Source: a gamma proteobacterium HIMB30
GTDB lineage: Bacteria > Pseudomonadota > Gammaproteobacteria > Pseudomonadales > Litorivicinaceae
Assembly (NCBI GenBank): GCA_000227525.2
Contig: AGIG01000028.1
Location: forward strand, 124,001-188,000
DNA: 64,000 nucleotides
Direction: 5' to 3'
The notes under the pieces are model-generated. The model was not told the origin of the DNA. It ran no database searches and was given only the letters and a program-made list of their open reading frames with translations. Positions 30,760-40,680 of this stretch are shown piece after piece; within the stretch, counting starts at the first letter, position 1, and each line of letters begins with the position of its first letter. The translations under genes and the position numbers were made by a program.

Positions 30760-32749
30760 TCGCTTTCTCTAACTCATCAAAACTTGGGAATTGTGACAAC
30801 ACAATTGGCTCCATGCCTGGGTGATTGACGACGTAAAGTGGGACACCGACACGATCAAATGCGTTTAAATATTCAGTGATTAACGGATCATAACGCGTCC
30901 AATCACCGGTCATTCGAATGATTCCATTGTCATTAAACAATTGATCAACCGCTTCGGTATTCAACAATCGTTTTTCGGTGACTTTACAGGTAATACACCA
31001 GTCAGCTGTCATGTTAATAAAAACAGATTGCCCAGCATTGAGACGTGCCTGCAACGCTGCTGATGCATAGGGTTCAGCTTCAATCTCGAGCGTTGTTTGC
31101 TCTGAGGAAGCAGGTGTCACCTGTGACACACCCGGTATCGCTATCAAAGACGTGATCACGATCAAAATACCAAGTATGTTCGAAACCCTACCCTCTCCTT
31201 TGGTCAACCAAATACCAAACATGAACAGTAGTAATCCGCTGAGGATCAATACGAGAACGTCAGAAGACGTCTGACGAACTAGAACCCACAATAACCAGAT
31301 CGCTGTCGCCAGAATTGGGAAAGCCAAAAATTGCTTTAACCGAATCATCCAATGACCTGGACGTGGTAGTCGATTCGCTAATTGTGGACGAATCGCAAAT
31401 GCGAGCATTGGGAGAGCAAGGCCAAGACCCAAAGTCGAAAATACGATAAGGGTAATCCACCATGGTTGTGTCAATGTGTAGCCCATCGCCACACCCATGA
31501 ACGGGGCAGTACAGGGAGTTGCAACAACAACAGCCAATACCCCAGTGAAAAACTCGGCGCGACCGGAATGGCCTTCTGTCAGATGTTGCCCGACACCTGA
31601 CAGTGCCATACCAAACTCAACCCATCCGTAAAGCCACAGGCCCAAAATGACAAAGACGTAAACTAAGAGACCAACAAACCAAGGTGTTTGCAATTGAAAA
31701 CCCCAACCAATTTGTGCTCCGCCGGCTTTCAAGCCAACCATAATCGAGGCAAGTACCAACATTGTGGCCAAAATACCTACGGTATAGAGCCAAGCTCCTT
31801 GTTGAACATCACGCCGTTCTTTTGTCGCTTTACCTGCAATTGATAATGCTTTGATCGAAAGCACCGGGAAAACACACGGCATTAAATTCAGAATCAAGCC
31901 ACCAGCCAACGCCATGATCAACACGACACCCAATGATAAATTCTGCTTGTCGATCATCGGGACGGCGAGCGAGCGATCCAATGGCAATCGAATCCCACCC
32001 GATTCAACACCAATGACCCAGTGACCGGTAACATAATCCGATGGATTCAATACGCGGTCGAAAGTCACCAACACACCATCCCCAAGTGGTTCAACGCGCT
32101 CGATGAGCCCAAGAACCTCACCAGAACCTTCGGGCATCACGTCCTGAATCGCAACTTCAGTCAATCCAGAGATCCAAACTGATTGGGATCCGGCAAAATT
32201 GATGCTGGCTGGGAAATCGGTGGGCACAGCAGCACGCGCTGCATCAATTTGTTGCACAAACTGAGAGCGGCGCACATCCAACTGAGACGAAACAACGGGT
32301 AACGAAATGCTGACCTCTTGACTCTCAGGAATACAAATATCACGACACACCAACCAGCGCGCTTCTCCACGGAGAGACCATTGACCTGACGCTGTTAAAG
32401 GAACTGTAATCTGAAATGGGTGAAGCACTTCGTCGGTGTATCCATAAGTCAGCAGACTCACGTCGTCACCAAAGGGCTTTGTTTTCGCAACAGGGAATTG
32501 AAGCTCAGGCTCATACGATTGTTGGCCATCACTCAATTCAATCGATGGCGGAAGACCAGTAGAACCGGCATTTTTCCAATAGGTATTCCATCCCTCTGTA
32601 ATTTCGAGTGATAGTCCAAACCAGAGCGTGTCTCCAGGGATAACCGACTCAACCGGCGCGATCAACCGCGCAGTGACCTGATTGGCCTGAGTGAATCCAG
32701 ACAATACGACAAATAAGGAAAGAACGCAGACTTTTAAAATCCATTTCAT
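30737..32749 (-). CDS. dsbD: DsbD-family thiol:disulfide interchange protein
   Basis: A 670-residue membrane protein that carries reducing power from cytoplasmic thioredoxin to the periplasm. A signal peptide is followed by an N-terminal periplasmic domain with CRDIC (in WLVCRDICIPESQEV), which resembles ScsB/DsbC-like variants more than classical DsbD. Then about eight membrane helices with the redox Cys pair (LNLMPCVFPV; ATPCTAPFMG), and a C-terminal thioredoxin domain with WCITC (in NMTADWCITCKVTEK). It could equally be named ScsB-like. Confidence 0.88.
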   Translation of the reverse strand: MKWILKVCVLSLFVVLSGFTQANQVTARLIAPVESVIPGDTLWFGLSLEITEGWNTYWKNAGSTGLPPSIELSDGQQSYEPELQFPVAKTKPFGDDVSLLTYGYTDEVLHPFQITVPLTASGQWSLRGEARWLVCRDICIPESQEVSISLPVVSSQLDVRRSQFVQQIDAARAAVPTDFPASINFAGSQSVWISGLTEVAIQDVMPEGSGEVLGLIERVEPLGDGVLVTFDRVLNPSDYVTGHWVIGVESGGIRLPLDRSLAVPMIDKQNLSLGVVLIMALAGGLILNLMPCVFPVLSIKALSIAGKATKERRDVQQGAWLYTVGILATMLVLASIMVGLKAGGAQIGWGFQLQTPWFVGLLVYVFVILGLWLYGWVEFGMALSGVGQHLTEGHSGRAEFFTGVLAVVVATPCTAPFMGVAMGYTLTQPWWITLIVFSTLGLGLALPMLAFAIRPQLANRLPRPGHWMIRLKQFLAFPILATAIWLLWVLVRQTSSDVLVLILSGLLLFMFGIWLTKGEGRVSNILGILIVITSLIAIPGVSQVTPASSEQTTLEIEAEPYASAALQARLNAGQSVFINMTADWCITCKVTEKRLLNTEAVDQLFNDNGIIRMTGDWTRYDPLITEYLNAFDRVGVPLYVVNHPGMEPIVLSQFPSFDELEKAITARSSL

Positions 32750-32783
32750 GTGGCGAGGTTAGCGGATTGACTTCGGTAAAAAA

Positions 32784-32799
32784 CTGTATTTTTATACAG
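32784..32799 (+). promoter_or_regulatory. LexA (SOS) box of imuAB
   Basis: CTGTATTTTTATACAG is an exact CTGT-N8-ACAG LexA operator with an AT-only centre. It ends 2 bases before the imuA ATG, so the promoter overlaps it and the transcript probably has almost no leader. Confidence 0.92.
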
Positions 32800-32801
32800 T
32801 A

Positions 32802-33485
32802 ATGAAAACAAATCTTTTACGTCCATTATTTGACGCCGGAAAGCTATGGCAAGGGAATACAGAAACCACTATCGAAGTCACCGATACTGGATTTCCAGAG
32901 CTCAATGCTCAGCTCTGTAGTCAAGGCTGGCCTGCACATATGCTGATTGAATTTCTAACGAATGATTGTTTCTCAGCACCGATTCAGTGTGCTTTAGCAA
33001 CATGGCGATCACAGCAAGATGCGCGCTGGATTGCCTTCGTCAATCCGCCTTTAACACCATGCACTGAACGGCTAATGCAAGAAGGAATCGACACCGAAAA
33101 AGTCGACATCATTGATGTCGCTAATGATCAGCTTGCTTGGTGCTTAGAGCAAATCACACTGGCAGAATCCACACGCAGTGTGATTGCATGGGAAACTGGA
33201 ACACTGACCTCAACACAACTTCGGCGGCTACAACTCGCTTGCCAACGAGGACACACACAACTATTTCTCATCCGACAGCCCGCACACCGACATCAAGCCT
33301 CACCTGCACCTGTTCGCGCAAAGATTGATCCATCGGTTACTGGTTTTGAAATCACGATATTTAAGCAACCAGGGACAAATGCCAGGCCACCTATTGTCAT
33401 TCCCTCTGAGCTCTCCTGGGTTCGCAAGCCACATCCAGCTCAGCGCGTCACTTGTGTCAAACATGACTCATCAGGACTTCACTGA
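32802..33485 (+). CDS. imuA: ImuA/SulA-like SOS mutagenesis accessory protein
   Basis: A 227-residue RecA-like protein of the ImuA (SulA-like) family. Family segments visible: LWQGN near the N-terminus, TGFPELNAQLCSQGWPAHMLIEFL, then WIAFVNPPLTPCTERLMQEGID and VIAWETGTLTSTQLRRLQLACQRG. It lies directly under a LexA box and overlaps imuB (TGATG). ImuA works with ImuB and the DnaE2 polymerase in damage-induced mutagenesis. The C-terminal 50 residues are poorly conserved. Confidence 0.85.
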   Translation: MKTNLLRPLFDAGKLWQGNTETTIEVTDTGFPELNAQLCSQGWPAHMLIEFLTNDCFSAPIQCALATWRSQQDARWIAFVNPPLTPCTERLMQEGIDTEKVDIIDVANDQLAWCLEQITLAESTRSVIAWETGTLTSTQLRRLQLACQRGHTQLFLIRQPAHRHQASPAPVRAKIDPSVTGFEITIFKQPGTNARPPIVIPSELSWVRKPHPAQRVTCVKHDSSGLH

Positions 33486-34879
33486 TGGTGATTTATGCAT
33501 ATCTGAAATTTCCAAATCTACTTTTGGACGCGCAAGGAGTCTCTCATCACAATGAATGTGTCGCCATCCATCAACAAGGTCACATCATGCAATGCTCTGA
33601 ACTTGCATTAGCAGCGGGCGTTATTCCCGGTATGACACTGAGTATGGCGATGACCCTCTGCCCAAAGTTACTCACCAAAGCGTATCAAGCAGACGCAGAA
33701 CGTCGTTTATTGCATCGATTGGCCCTTTGGGCATATCAATACTCACACCAAGTCGCAATTTGGAACAAGGGTCTCTGTATTGAGGTTTCAAAAAGTAAAT
33801 CTCTATTCGGCGACCTGGCAGAGCTGACACAAACTCTGAAAAATGCAGCCGCATCGCGAAGTTTCCAAATTCAACTTGCCTTTGGATATACCCCTGAAAT
33901 GGCAGCTCTCTTCGTACAAGAGGGATTACGACCAAAAGAAAATGCATTTCACAAAACACTGAGTCGTATTGCGATTGATGCTGCGACGATTCCACGCGAA
34001 CAAATTAAACGACTTAAAAATATGGGCTTTCGAACGATTGGCGATTACTTCAGTGCACCATCTCGAGCCCGCCAAGCACGTATTCATCAAGACACATTTT
34101 TGTATTTCGATGCAATCGCTGGAAGACACCAAACACCACTGTCATGGTTTTCGCCACCACCTGTCTTTGATCAATCCATTGAATTTTTACGGGGGCTTGA
34201 ATCAATCGATATGCTGAAATTTCCGATCAATCGTTTGACTCAAGATGCCGCTCATTGGTTAAAACAACGTCTATGTGCAACCAGTCAACTACGATGGGAA
34301 ATCACTCTTGAAAACCGTAACAGCCACCATTTAAAAATCTCACTCAACCATCCTGTGAATTCAATCGCGGGAATTGCAGACCCTTCTTGGCTACAACTTG
34401 AGAAATTCTTTCCCGAATCACCAATGACAAGTATTCGTCTAATCATTCAGCAAGTGCATCAAGCAAGCCCGCAAAAACGTGATCTATTTATTCAAATTCA
34501 TGATACAGATCGATCGCAACTGCTCGATCGGCTTACTGCTCGTCTTGGTAAAGGGTGCATCAAGACACCCCGTCGACTTCAAGATCCACGACCTGAGTAC
34601 GCCAATCAGCTCGATAATAACAATGGCAACACATATCCTCTTCCCAACCTACCCCCGCGACCAATCTGGTTACTCGATCCACCTGAGTCGCTTGGGTCGT
34701 CACCAGAAAAAGCAGGACATACATTACTTCAAGGTCCAGAACGTATTGAGTCTGGCTGGTGGGATTTCGAACCTGCTTGTCGACGCTATTGGGTCTGCCT
34801 ATTCCAACACACGCGAATCAGTTGGATCTTTCAGGATCAGCACTCAAAAAGTTGGTGGCTTGCAGGTTGGTTCACTTAA
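33485..34879 (+). CDS. imuB: ImuB-like Y-family polymerase homologue, probably catalytically inactive
   Basis: A 464-residue Y-family polymerase homologue. The N-terminal motif that normally holds catalytic Asp reads YAYLKFPNLLLD, and the second catalytic block reads CIEVSKSKSLFG, so the acidic residues of active Y polymerases are missing, as in ImuB. ImuB bridges ImuA, DnaE2 and the beta clamp. The C-terminal part (PPRPIWLLDPPESL; SGWWD) matches ImuB proteins. No dnaE2 follows; the next gene is rep. Confidence 0.88.
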   Translation: MVIYAYLKFPNLLLDAQGVSHHNECVAIHQQGHIMQCSELALAAGVIPGMTLSMAMTLCPKLLTKAYQADAERRLLHRLALWAYQYSHQVAIWNKGLCIEVSKSKSLFGDLAELTQTLKNAAASRSFQIQLAFGYTPEMAALFVQEGLRPKENAFHKTLSRIAIDAATIPREQIKRLKNMGFRTIGDYFSAPSRARQARIHQDTFLYFDAIAGRHQTPLSWFSPPPVFDQSIEFLRGLESIDMLKFPINRLTQDAAHWLKQRLCATSQLRWEITLENRNSHHLKISLNHPVNSIAGIADPSWLQLEKFFPESPMTSIRLIIQQVHQASPQKRDLFIQIHDTDRSQLLDRLTARLGKGCIKTPRRLQDPRPEYANQLDNNNGNTYPLPNLPPRPIWLLDPPESLGSSPEKAGHTLLQGPERIESGWWDFEPACRRYWVCLFQHTRISWIFQDQHSKSWWLAGWFT

Positions 34880-34929
34880 GTCTGATCACAACCTGCTAAA
34901 CTCTTGGTCTGGTTTTTAAGGATCATTGC

Positions 34930-36984
34930 GTGGATCTCAATCGATTCAATCCGCGACAGCGCGAAGCGATTACTCATGTTGGCTCACCACTTCTCGTACT
35001 TGCAGGCGCAGGTAGCGGAAAGACAAGCGTCATCACACATAAGATCGCATGGCTCATCCAAGAAGCTGGAATACCGGCGAGACACATCACTGCTGTGACT
35101 TTCACAAATAAAGCGTCACGAGAGATGCGCGAGCGTATCAGTCAGATTGCGCCTAAGAATCAAATTCGTGGGCTCACAGTCTCAACATTCCATACATTTG
35201 GGCTGAATTTGCTCAGACGAGAGATTGGACACGCTGGACTCAAATCTGGCTTTTCGATCCTCGACGCTGAGGATGCTAAATCTATTCTTGCTGATTTACT
35301 GAAACGTGAGTCGATCGAAGATCGCGATCTTATTTCCGCTGTTCAGCATACGATTTCTCATTGGAAAAATGATGGGCTATCACCTGAGCAAACCCTTTCC
35401 CAGGCGAGTGACTCACAGTCTGTCTTAGCTGCCAATGCATATATTGAATACGACCGGTACTTAAAGGCATGCAATGCTGTCGACTTCGATGATTTGATTT
35501 TAAGACCGATCGAACTATTCCGCGCTAAGCCAGATCTTCTGGCCAAATGGCAATCCAAAATCCGTTATTTTTTAGTCGACGAATATCAGGACACTAATGG
35601 TATCCAATACGAACTGGTCAAGCTCCTGACCCAAACGTCTGGCGCACTCACGATTGTCGGCGACGACGATCAGTCAATTTATGCATGGCGTGGAGCCCGT
35701 CCTGAAAACCTCAACGAACTGAGCGTTGATTTTCCAACACTAAAAGTGATTAAGCTCGAACAAAATTATCGCTCGACCCGGGTCATTCTTGAAACGGCGA
35801 ATACCCTGATTGCAAACAACCCGCACATTTTTGAAAAAACGCTCTGGAGCGACAAGGGATTTGGTGATCGTATCGAAATCCTTCCGACAAAGACGGACGA
35901 AGATGAGGCGGAAAGAATTGCTTCGATGATTTTGCAGCGTCGTCTGAATCAAAAGAAGCAATTTTCTGACTTCGCGGTGCTGTATCGAAGTAATCATCAA
36001 GCACGCATCCTCGAATTTAAATTACAGCACTTTAAGATCCCCTATAAATTAAGTGGTGGGACGAGCTTTTTCGCACGTTCAGAAATTCGCGATCTGATAT
36101 CGTATCTCCGCATTCTCATCAATCCAGACGATGACAATGCGCTGTTACGAATCGTTAATGTGCCACGCCGTCGGATCGGTCCAACAACACTCGAGGTCCT
36201 TGGCCGATACGCCCATGAACGACGCCAGCCGTTGTATTCGTGTATCCCTGAAGTAGGGCTCACGTCTCGGTTAGACCCAGAGGCTTCAAGACGTCTTACG
36301 CAATTCCATACGCTGATTGAGACAGCTCGACGCGATCTCTTGGTCGGTCAGGGAATGCAGGCAATCGACGAGCTGTTGGAAAGCATCAATTATCGGGGTT
36401 GGCTGTCTGATCAAAGTTCTTCAGAGCCAATGGCCGAGCGCCGCTGGGGAAATGTCGTACAACTTCTCGAGGCACTGAGGAAAGATCTCAAAGGCGATCC
36501 CGATGAGATAGAGGATAAGGATGAAGCCGATTCAGACGATACCGCCATTGAAGTCGCCATTCGAAAGCTCGTACTTCGTGACATTCTCGAACGTGAAGAG
36601 GAAGAAGATGACAGTGATCGAGTACAGCTTGCGACTCTCCACGCAGCGAAGGGCTTAGAATTCCCCGAAGTATTCCTCATGGGGGTCGAGGAGGACCTTC
36701 TACCACATAAAAACTCGATTGAAGCTGACACCATCGAAGAAGAACGACGCCTGATGTATGTTGGTGTCACTCGGGCCAAGCAAGTCTTGACCGTGACCTA
36801 CGCAAAGCGGAGGAAACAGTTTGGTGAATTTATTGAGACAACACCGAGCCGATTTTTGGATGAGCTGCCTGACGAACATATTCATTGGCATGGTAAAGAC
36901 GAAGCAGACCCTGAAGTAGCAAGACAAAAAGGCCAGGACACGTTAAGTGCGCTACATGCGATGTTAAAAGGCGAATCTGTATGA
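34930..36984 (+). CDS. rep: ATP-dependent DNA helicase Rep
   Basis: A 684-residue superfamily 1A helicase. Walker A (LAGAGSGKTSVITHKIAWL, about residue 24), Walker B (FLVDEYQDTNGIQYELV), motif III (VGDDDQSIYAWRGA), QNYRST and the C-terminal TLHAAKGLEFPEVFL / EERRLMYVGVTRAK motifs are complete. Rep removes protein blocks ahead of replication forks and helps restart. The start is GTG 34930 with AAGGA upstream, and the stop overlaps nagZ. Whether it shares the SOS transcript of imuAB (50 bases upstream) is open. Confidence 0.96.
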   Translation: MDLNRFNPRQREAITHVGSPLLVLAGAGSGKTSVITHKIAWLIQEAGIPARHITAVTFTNKASREMRERISQIAPKNQIRGLTVSTFHTFGLNLLRREIGHAGLKSGFSILDAEDAKSILADLLKRESIEDRDLISAVQHTISHWKNDGLSPEQTLSQASDSQSVLAANAYIEYDRYLKACNAVDFDDLILRPIELFRAKPDLLAKWQSKIRYFLVDEYQDTNGIQYELVKLLTQTSGALTIVGDDDQSIYAWRGARPENLNELSVDFPTLKVIKLEQNYRSTRVILETANTLIANNPHIFEKTLWSDKGFGDRIEILPTKTDEDEAERIASMILQRRLNQKKQFSDFAVLYRSNHQARILEFKLQHFKIPYKLSGGTSFFARSEIRDLISYLRILINPDDDNALLRIVNVPRRRIGPTTLEVLGRYAHERRQPLYSCIPEVGLTSRLDPEASRRLTQFHTLIETARRDLLVGQGMQAIDELLESINYRGWLSDQSSSEPMAERRWGNVVQLLEALRKDLKGDPDEIEDKDEADSDDTAIEVAIRKLVLRDILEREEEEDDSDRVQLATLHAAKGLEFPEVFLMGVEEDLLPHKNSIEADTIEEERRLMYVGVTRAKQVLTVTYAKRRKQFGEFIETTPSRFLDELPDEHIHWHGKDEADPEVARQKGQDTLSALHAMLKGESV

Positions 36985-38003
36985 ATCTTTATCGGCCTAT
37001 TGTTGTGGGATTGAGCGGTCAGATGCTTTCTGCCTCAGAAGTTTCGTGGCTCCACGAGTTACGACCTTATGGCGTTATCCTATTTTCGAGAAATATTGAA
37101 AATCAAACGCAATTAAAAGCACTGTGCGCATCGATTCGCGAGATCTTGGATAACGACGTGGTGATTATCGTTGACCAAGAAGGCGGCCGAGTTCAGCGTC
37201 TCAAGAATCCAAACTGGCCAGTTCTCCCCTCCGCGCTCGATATCGGAAAATACTGGCGTCGACATCAGTTCGCCGGACTCGAGGCTGCCAACAGCCTTGG
37301 CCAAGTCATTGGTTCTCAACTTGCCGAAGTCGGTATCACGCATGCTGCAGCACCTGTCCTCGATTTGCACATCAAAGGTGCCGATCCTGTGATCGGTGAC
37401 CGCTCTTTCGGAACCACGCCAGCCGAAGTGATCCCGCTAGCAACAGCCTTTATTGATGGGTTAAGTCGATGCGGTGTCAGCGCGATCGTGAAACACATTC
37501 CTGGCATGGGCCGTGTTCAATCAGATAGCCACAACGAATTACCGGTGATTTCGACGTCCATCAATGAGCTTTCCCAGTCTGACTGGATCCCTTTTCAAGT
37601 CATATCAGGGACCCGCTGGGCGATGACCGCTCATGTTGTGATTCCTGAGTGGGACGCCCTACCGATCACGACATCCACCAAAGCCATGCAATGCATCCGC
37701 GAGACTTTTGGTGATTGGTTGATCATCTCGGACTGCCTGACCATGGGTGCAATCGCCGGGACGGTCACCGAACGAGTGCAAAACACCCTCGATGCAGGCG
37801 TCGATCTTGCACTATTTTCAAATGGCTCGGACGAAGAACGCAGACTTGCCGTCGAAGCTTCCGGAGAACCAAGGGTTAGCCGTGATGACCTAAACTCATT
37901 GGCTCCACTGTCAAAAGCCCATATTCAGCGGCTTTTAACGAAGCTGAACAAAGTGTCTCGGAATCAAGATACAATCGACCCAACGTGGGATCGATCATCG
38001 TGA
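36981..38003 (+). CDS. nagZ: Beta-N-acetylhexosaminidase NagZ
   Basis: A 340-residue family GH3 enzyme that removes N-acetylglucosamine from cytoplasmic muropeptides in peptidoglycan recycling. Visible motifs: IIVDQEGGRVQRL, PVLDLHIKGADPVIGDRSFG, VKHIPGMGRVQSDSHNELP, which holds the catalytic DSH loop, and the nucleophile region IISDCLTMGAI. Two positions are unusual: PGMG where PGHG is common and SDCL where SDDL is common; the catalytic residues themselves appear kept. It overlaps rep by 4 bases. Confidence 0.93.
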   Translation: MNLYRPIVVGLSGQMLSASEVSWLHELRPYGVILFSRNIENQTQLKALCASIREILDNDVVIIVDQEGGRVQRLKNPNWPVLPSALDIGKYWRRHQFAGLEAANSLGQVIGSQLAEVGITHAAAPVLDLHIKGADPVIGDRSFGTTPAEVIPLATAFIDGLSRCGVSAIVKHIPGMGRVQSDSHNELPVISTSINELSQSDWIPFQVISGTRWAMTAHVVIPEWDALPITTSTKAMQCIRETFGDWLIISDCLTMGAIAGTVTERVQNTLDAGVDLALFSNGSDEERRLAVEASGEPRVSRDDLNSLAPLSKAHIQRLLTKLNKVSRNQDTIDPTWDRSS

Positions 38004-38008
38004 GAGGC

Positions 38009-38413
38009 TTATAGGCCGTCAACCATATATGCGACAGCGTCCGCAATTTCCTGATCTGAGCAATCAGCACACAAGCCGCGGGCAGGCATCGCTTTATACC
38101 CATCGATCGCATGTTTGACGAGTGTCTCCATACCCTGATCCATGCGTGCCGCCCAGGCACCCGCATCTCCAGTCTTCGGAGCGCCCGCAGCGCCGCTCGT
38201 ATGGCAAGCAGCACAAGCACTGGTGTAGACCTGATCACCAGTTCGCGCGGCAGCCGCTACTGGAGCCTTACCCAAATTGTCGGAGCATGGATCACCCATG
38301 ACACAAACAGATGCTGGATGCTTCAGACGCTCTAGAACGACATCTGCTTTTTCGTTCGCAGCAAATGCAGACAGTGCGATTAGGGAAGTGATCGCGGTGA
38401 TTACCGTTTTCAT
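38009..38413 (-). CDS. Cytochrome c5-type monoheme cytochrome
   Basis: A 134-residue periplasmic cytochrome with a signal peptide (MKTVITAITSLIALSAFA), one heme site CAACH (in YTSACAACHTSGAAG), the axial Met in YKAMPARG, and the c5 hallmark CADC. ATG 38413 is preferred because GAGG lies just upstream; an in-frame ATG four codons earlier exists. It is convergent with nagZ and is the last chromosomal gene before the tRNA island. Confidence 0.92.
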   Translation of the reverse strand: MKTVITAITSLIALSAFAANEKADVVLERLKHPASVCVMGDPCSDNLGKAPVAAAARTGDQVYTSACAACHTSGAAGAPKTGDAGAWAARMDQGMETLVKHAIDGYKAMPARGLCADCSDQEIADAVAYMVDGL

Positions 38414-38545
38414 TGATAGCCTCATGCCAGTTGGTTTGCTCTGAGCTGGCGATTATAGAGTGTCGGGATTGAGAGTGCCAAGAGTATTTTAAAGAGCCGC
38501 CATCCGCTGTGGACTCCTCGAATTACGTGTATACTCCGGCCCTAT

Positions 38546-38622
<77 letters not shown>

Positions 38623-38631
38623 TTCAGACCC

Positions 38632-39279
38632 TCATTCATTCTGAACCAAAATATACTGAAACTTCTGCTCTACTCCCGAGGGACTATAGTGAGACCAAAC
38701 TGTATTGTTGATTTCCTCCCAGCCCGAACCATCGTACGAATTTAAAGTCGCAAGCAATGAAGACGCGTCATAACGCATTACCGGAAGGCCAGAACATTTC
38801 TCTGGGCCATCCAGATGAAATGTGGACAACAATGCATACCCGCCAGGGCGAACACTTTGATGCAAGACTCGGAGATAATTACTAATAGATTCTGCATCAG
38901 TCTGGAAATGGAAAACTGCCCTGTCATGCCACAAATCAATGGCTTCTTCGGGCTGCCAATCAAACAAATCACCGATGAACCAATTGATGCCGGATGCTTG
39001 TCCGCCCAACTTCAATTGCAGATGTTGCGATGCAGCCTCCGACCATTCAACGTGGTTCAGATTCTCGTAACCATTAGCCAGCAAAGTGGGCAAGAGCATA
39101 GATCTTCCTGCTCCTACATCGACTATAGAAGCCGTTTTATTTGGAAGGGTTTCAGTTATCCATTTCAAAGAAAGCGAGTTGCCCCCCTCGGTCCATGAGA
39201 GCGTCTCATCTGAATTCTCAAGGTAGCGACAATCCCAATGATCTGGATTCCCGATATTTTTATTGACCGCGGTCATCAC
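38632..39279 (-). CDS. Class I SAM-dependent methyltransferase
   Basis: A 215-residue Rossmann-fold methyltransferase. Motif I is IVDVGAGRSMLLPTLL (about residue 52), then HVEWSEAASQHL, the characteristic DLWHDRAVFHF and SVRPGGYALLSTFH. The architecture is that of small-molecule or thiopurine-like methyltransferases; the substrate is unknown. A second ATG one codon later is equally possible. The stop is only 10 bases from the tRNA CCA, so it belongs to the island. Confidence 0.82.
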   Translation of the reverse strand: MMTAVNKNIGNPDHWDCRYLENSDETLSWTEGGNSLSLKWITETLPNKTASIVDVGAGRSMLLPTLLANGYENLNHVEWSEAASQHLQLKLGGQASGINWFIGDLFDWQPEEAIDLWHDRAVFHFQTDAESISNYLRVLHQSVRPGGYALLSTFHLDGPEKCSGLPVMRYDASSLLATLNSYDGSGWEEINNTVWSHYSPSGVEQKFQYILVQNE

Positions 39280-39396
39280 AATAACTTCCAGTAATAAATG
39301 CTGAGCATACTACGAGACGGAAATTCGCAGCATGTTCAGGCTTTAGTAACCGTAAAATTCAAATCCTAGGTTTATTTGCACCTCAGGAAGTCCGCA

Positions 39397-39834
39397 TCAC
39401 TTACTGAATGCTTCCGTATGCTTCCTCTGAATCTGATCTGGCCATTTTGACTTAATATAAGCAAGAACATTCCAGATCTCGTCATCTGTCAGCTTTCCAT
39501 CGTATGCAGGCATTTTCGACTTGTAGTCAGCACCTGCAAACTTTTGCGGTCCATACTTTGTGAACTCAAATAGCATTTGGTCCGGATGATGCCAAGTATG
39601 ACCCGTTTCATCATGCGGCGGAGCAGGTAAATAACCATCGGCACTGCGCTTTTGCCAATTAAATTGACCTTCAAGATTACGTCCATGGCATGAGGCGCAG
39701 TTTTGCTCGTAAATCGACTGCCCCAAATTCACTTTTGATTTGTCGGTATACGGGATTGCATCTGCTAAAGCCACTTGACCGAAGCAAGCGATTGCCACAA
39801 AGCCAATCGCCTTAATGACTTGATTCAAACTCAT
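39397..39834 (-). CDS. Monoheme c-type cytochrome of the copper cassette
   Basis: A 145-residue periplasmic cytochrome with a signal peptide (cleavage near QVALADA), heme motif CASCH (in YEQNCASCHGRNLEGQ) and a probable axial Met in YKSKMPAYDGKL. Similar cytochromes lie beside copA/copB sets, where they may accept electrons from copper oxidation. It is transcribed with the copper genes, 150 bases after copB. Confidence 0.87.
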   Translation of the reverse strand: MSLNQVIKAIGFVAIACFGQVALADAIPYTDKSKVNLGQSIYEQNCASCHGRNLEGQFNWQKRSADGYLPAPPHDETGHTWHHPDQMLFEFTKYGPQKFAGADYKSKMPAYDGKLTDDEIWNVLAYIKSKWPDQIQRKHTEAFSK

Positions 39835-39981
39835 TTAATTTCTCCAGTTGTTACACCTAAGCTTTAAGCCACTTAAGGAGAGGCTGGACATACCACGAGT
39901 CGGAAGTTCGCAGTATGCCCAGACAAACGGTTTATAGTTACTTGCAATATTCCTCTCGGAAAATTTCCTAGGTAACTATGC

Positions 39982-40680
39982 TTAAAAAAGCAACTTTACA
40001 CCGATGACTGTGAAGAATTTACTAGTTGCCTTGCCATCAGAGCGAGCCAACGCAGCTGTTTCACCAAACAGTCGTTCTTGATGGACACCGATATAAGGTG
40101 CGATTGTTCTATCAAGAACATCGTAGCTAAGCCTCACCCCAAACTCGGTCCTCGCTCCGCCGGCACCATCTCCCCGAACAGGGTTGTCTTTAAGAGGAAC
40201 TGTCATTTCAAATGAAGGCGTTAGAGTGATCCAATTTGTAATGAGTCCCTCATATTCAGCCCCAAATTTCACCGATGGGTGTTCGGATACTGAAATCCCT
40301 CCTCCTACATGGATAAACTGTTCCGCAAGACCCTGCATGCCGAAATAGCCGTGGTATTGATCCTCACCATCGGGAGTATCAATACGGGCTCCGACAACAG
40401 CATCATAGAAACTCGAAACAGGGAATTTGATACCGACAATCGAGTCGAACTTTTCAACTGCACTTTCTTCAACGCTGTACTCATACACACTTTTAATCAA
40501 AAGGCGCTTGTCGTCATCACCATATTCAAATGATGTCTCTGCAACGTTAAATTGATCACCACCCGCTTGGGTTCTTGTTTCTAACTTGTCGATGCCGAGA
40601 GACCAAAAGTTATCGACTGGCGTCGCCACTGCGAGACCTGGGGTAGCAAACATAAAAAGAAACGATATGAACTTTTTCAT
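39982..40680 (-). CDS. copB: Copper resistance protein B (outer membrane)
   Basis: A 232-residue CopB-family outer-membrane beta-barrel. It has a signal peptide (MKKFISFLFMFATPGLAVA), alternating polar/hydrophobic strands, the YEYSVEESAVEKFDS region, and a terminal Phe (KLLF) typical of barrels. It lacks the Met/His-rich N-terminal extension of many CopB proteins, so it is short for the family. Its start overlaps the copA stop (ATGA). Confidence 0.87.
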   Translation of the reverse strand: MKKFISFLFMFATPGLAVATPVDNFWSLGIDKLETRTQAGGDQFNVAETSFEYGDDDKRLLIKSVYEYSVEESAVEKFDSIVGIKFPVSSFYDAVVGARIDTPDGEDQYHGYFGMQGLAEQFIHVGGGISVSEHPSVKFGAEYEGLITNWITLTPSFEMTVPLKDNPVRGDGAGGARTEFGVRLSYDVLDRTIAPYIGVHQERLFGETAALARSDGKATSKFFTVIGVKLLF

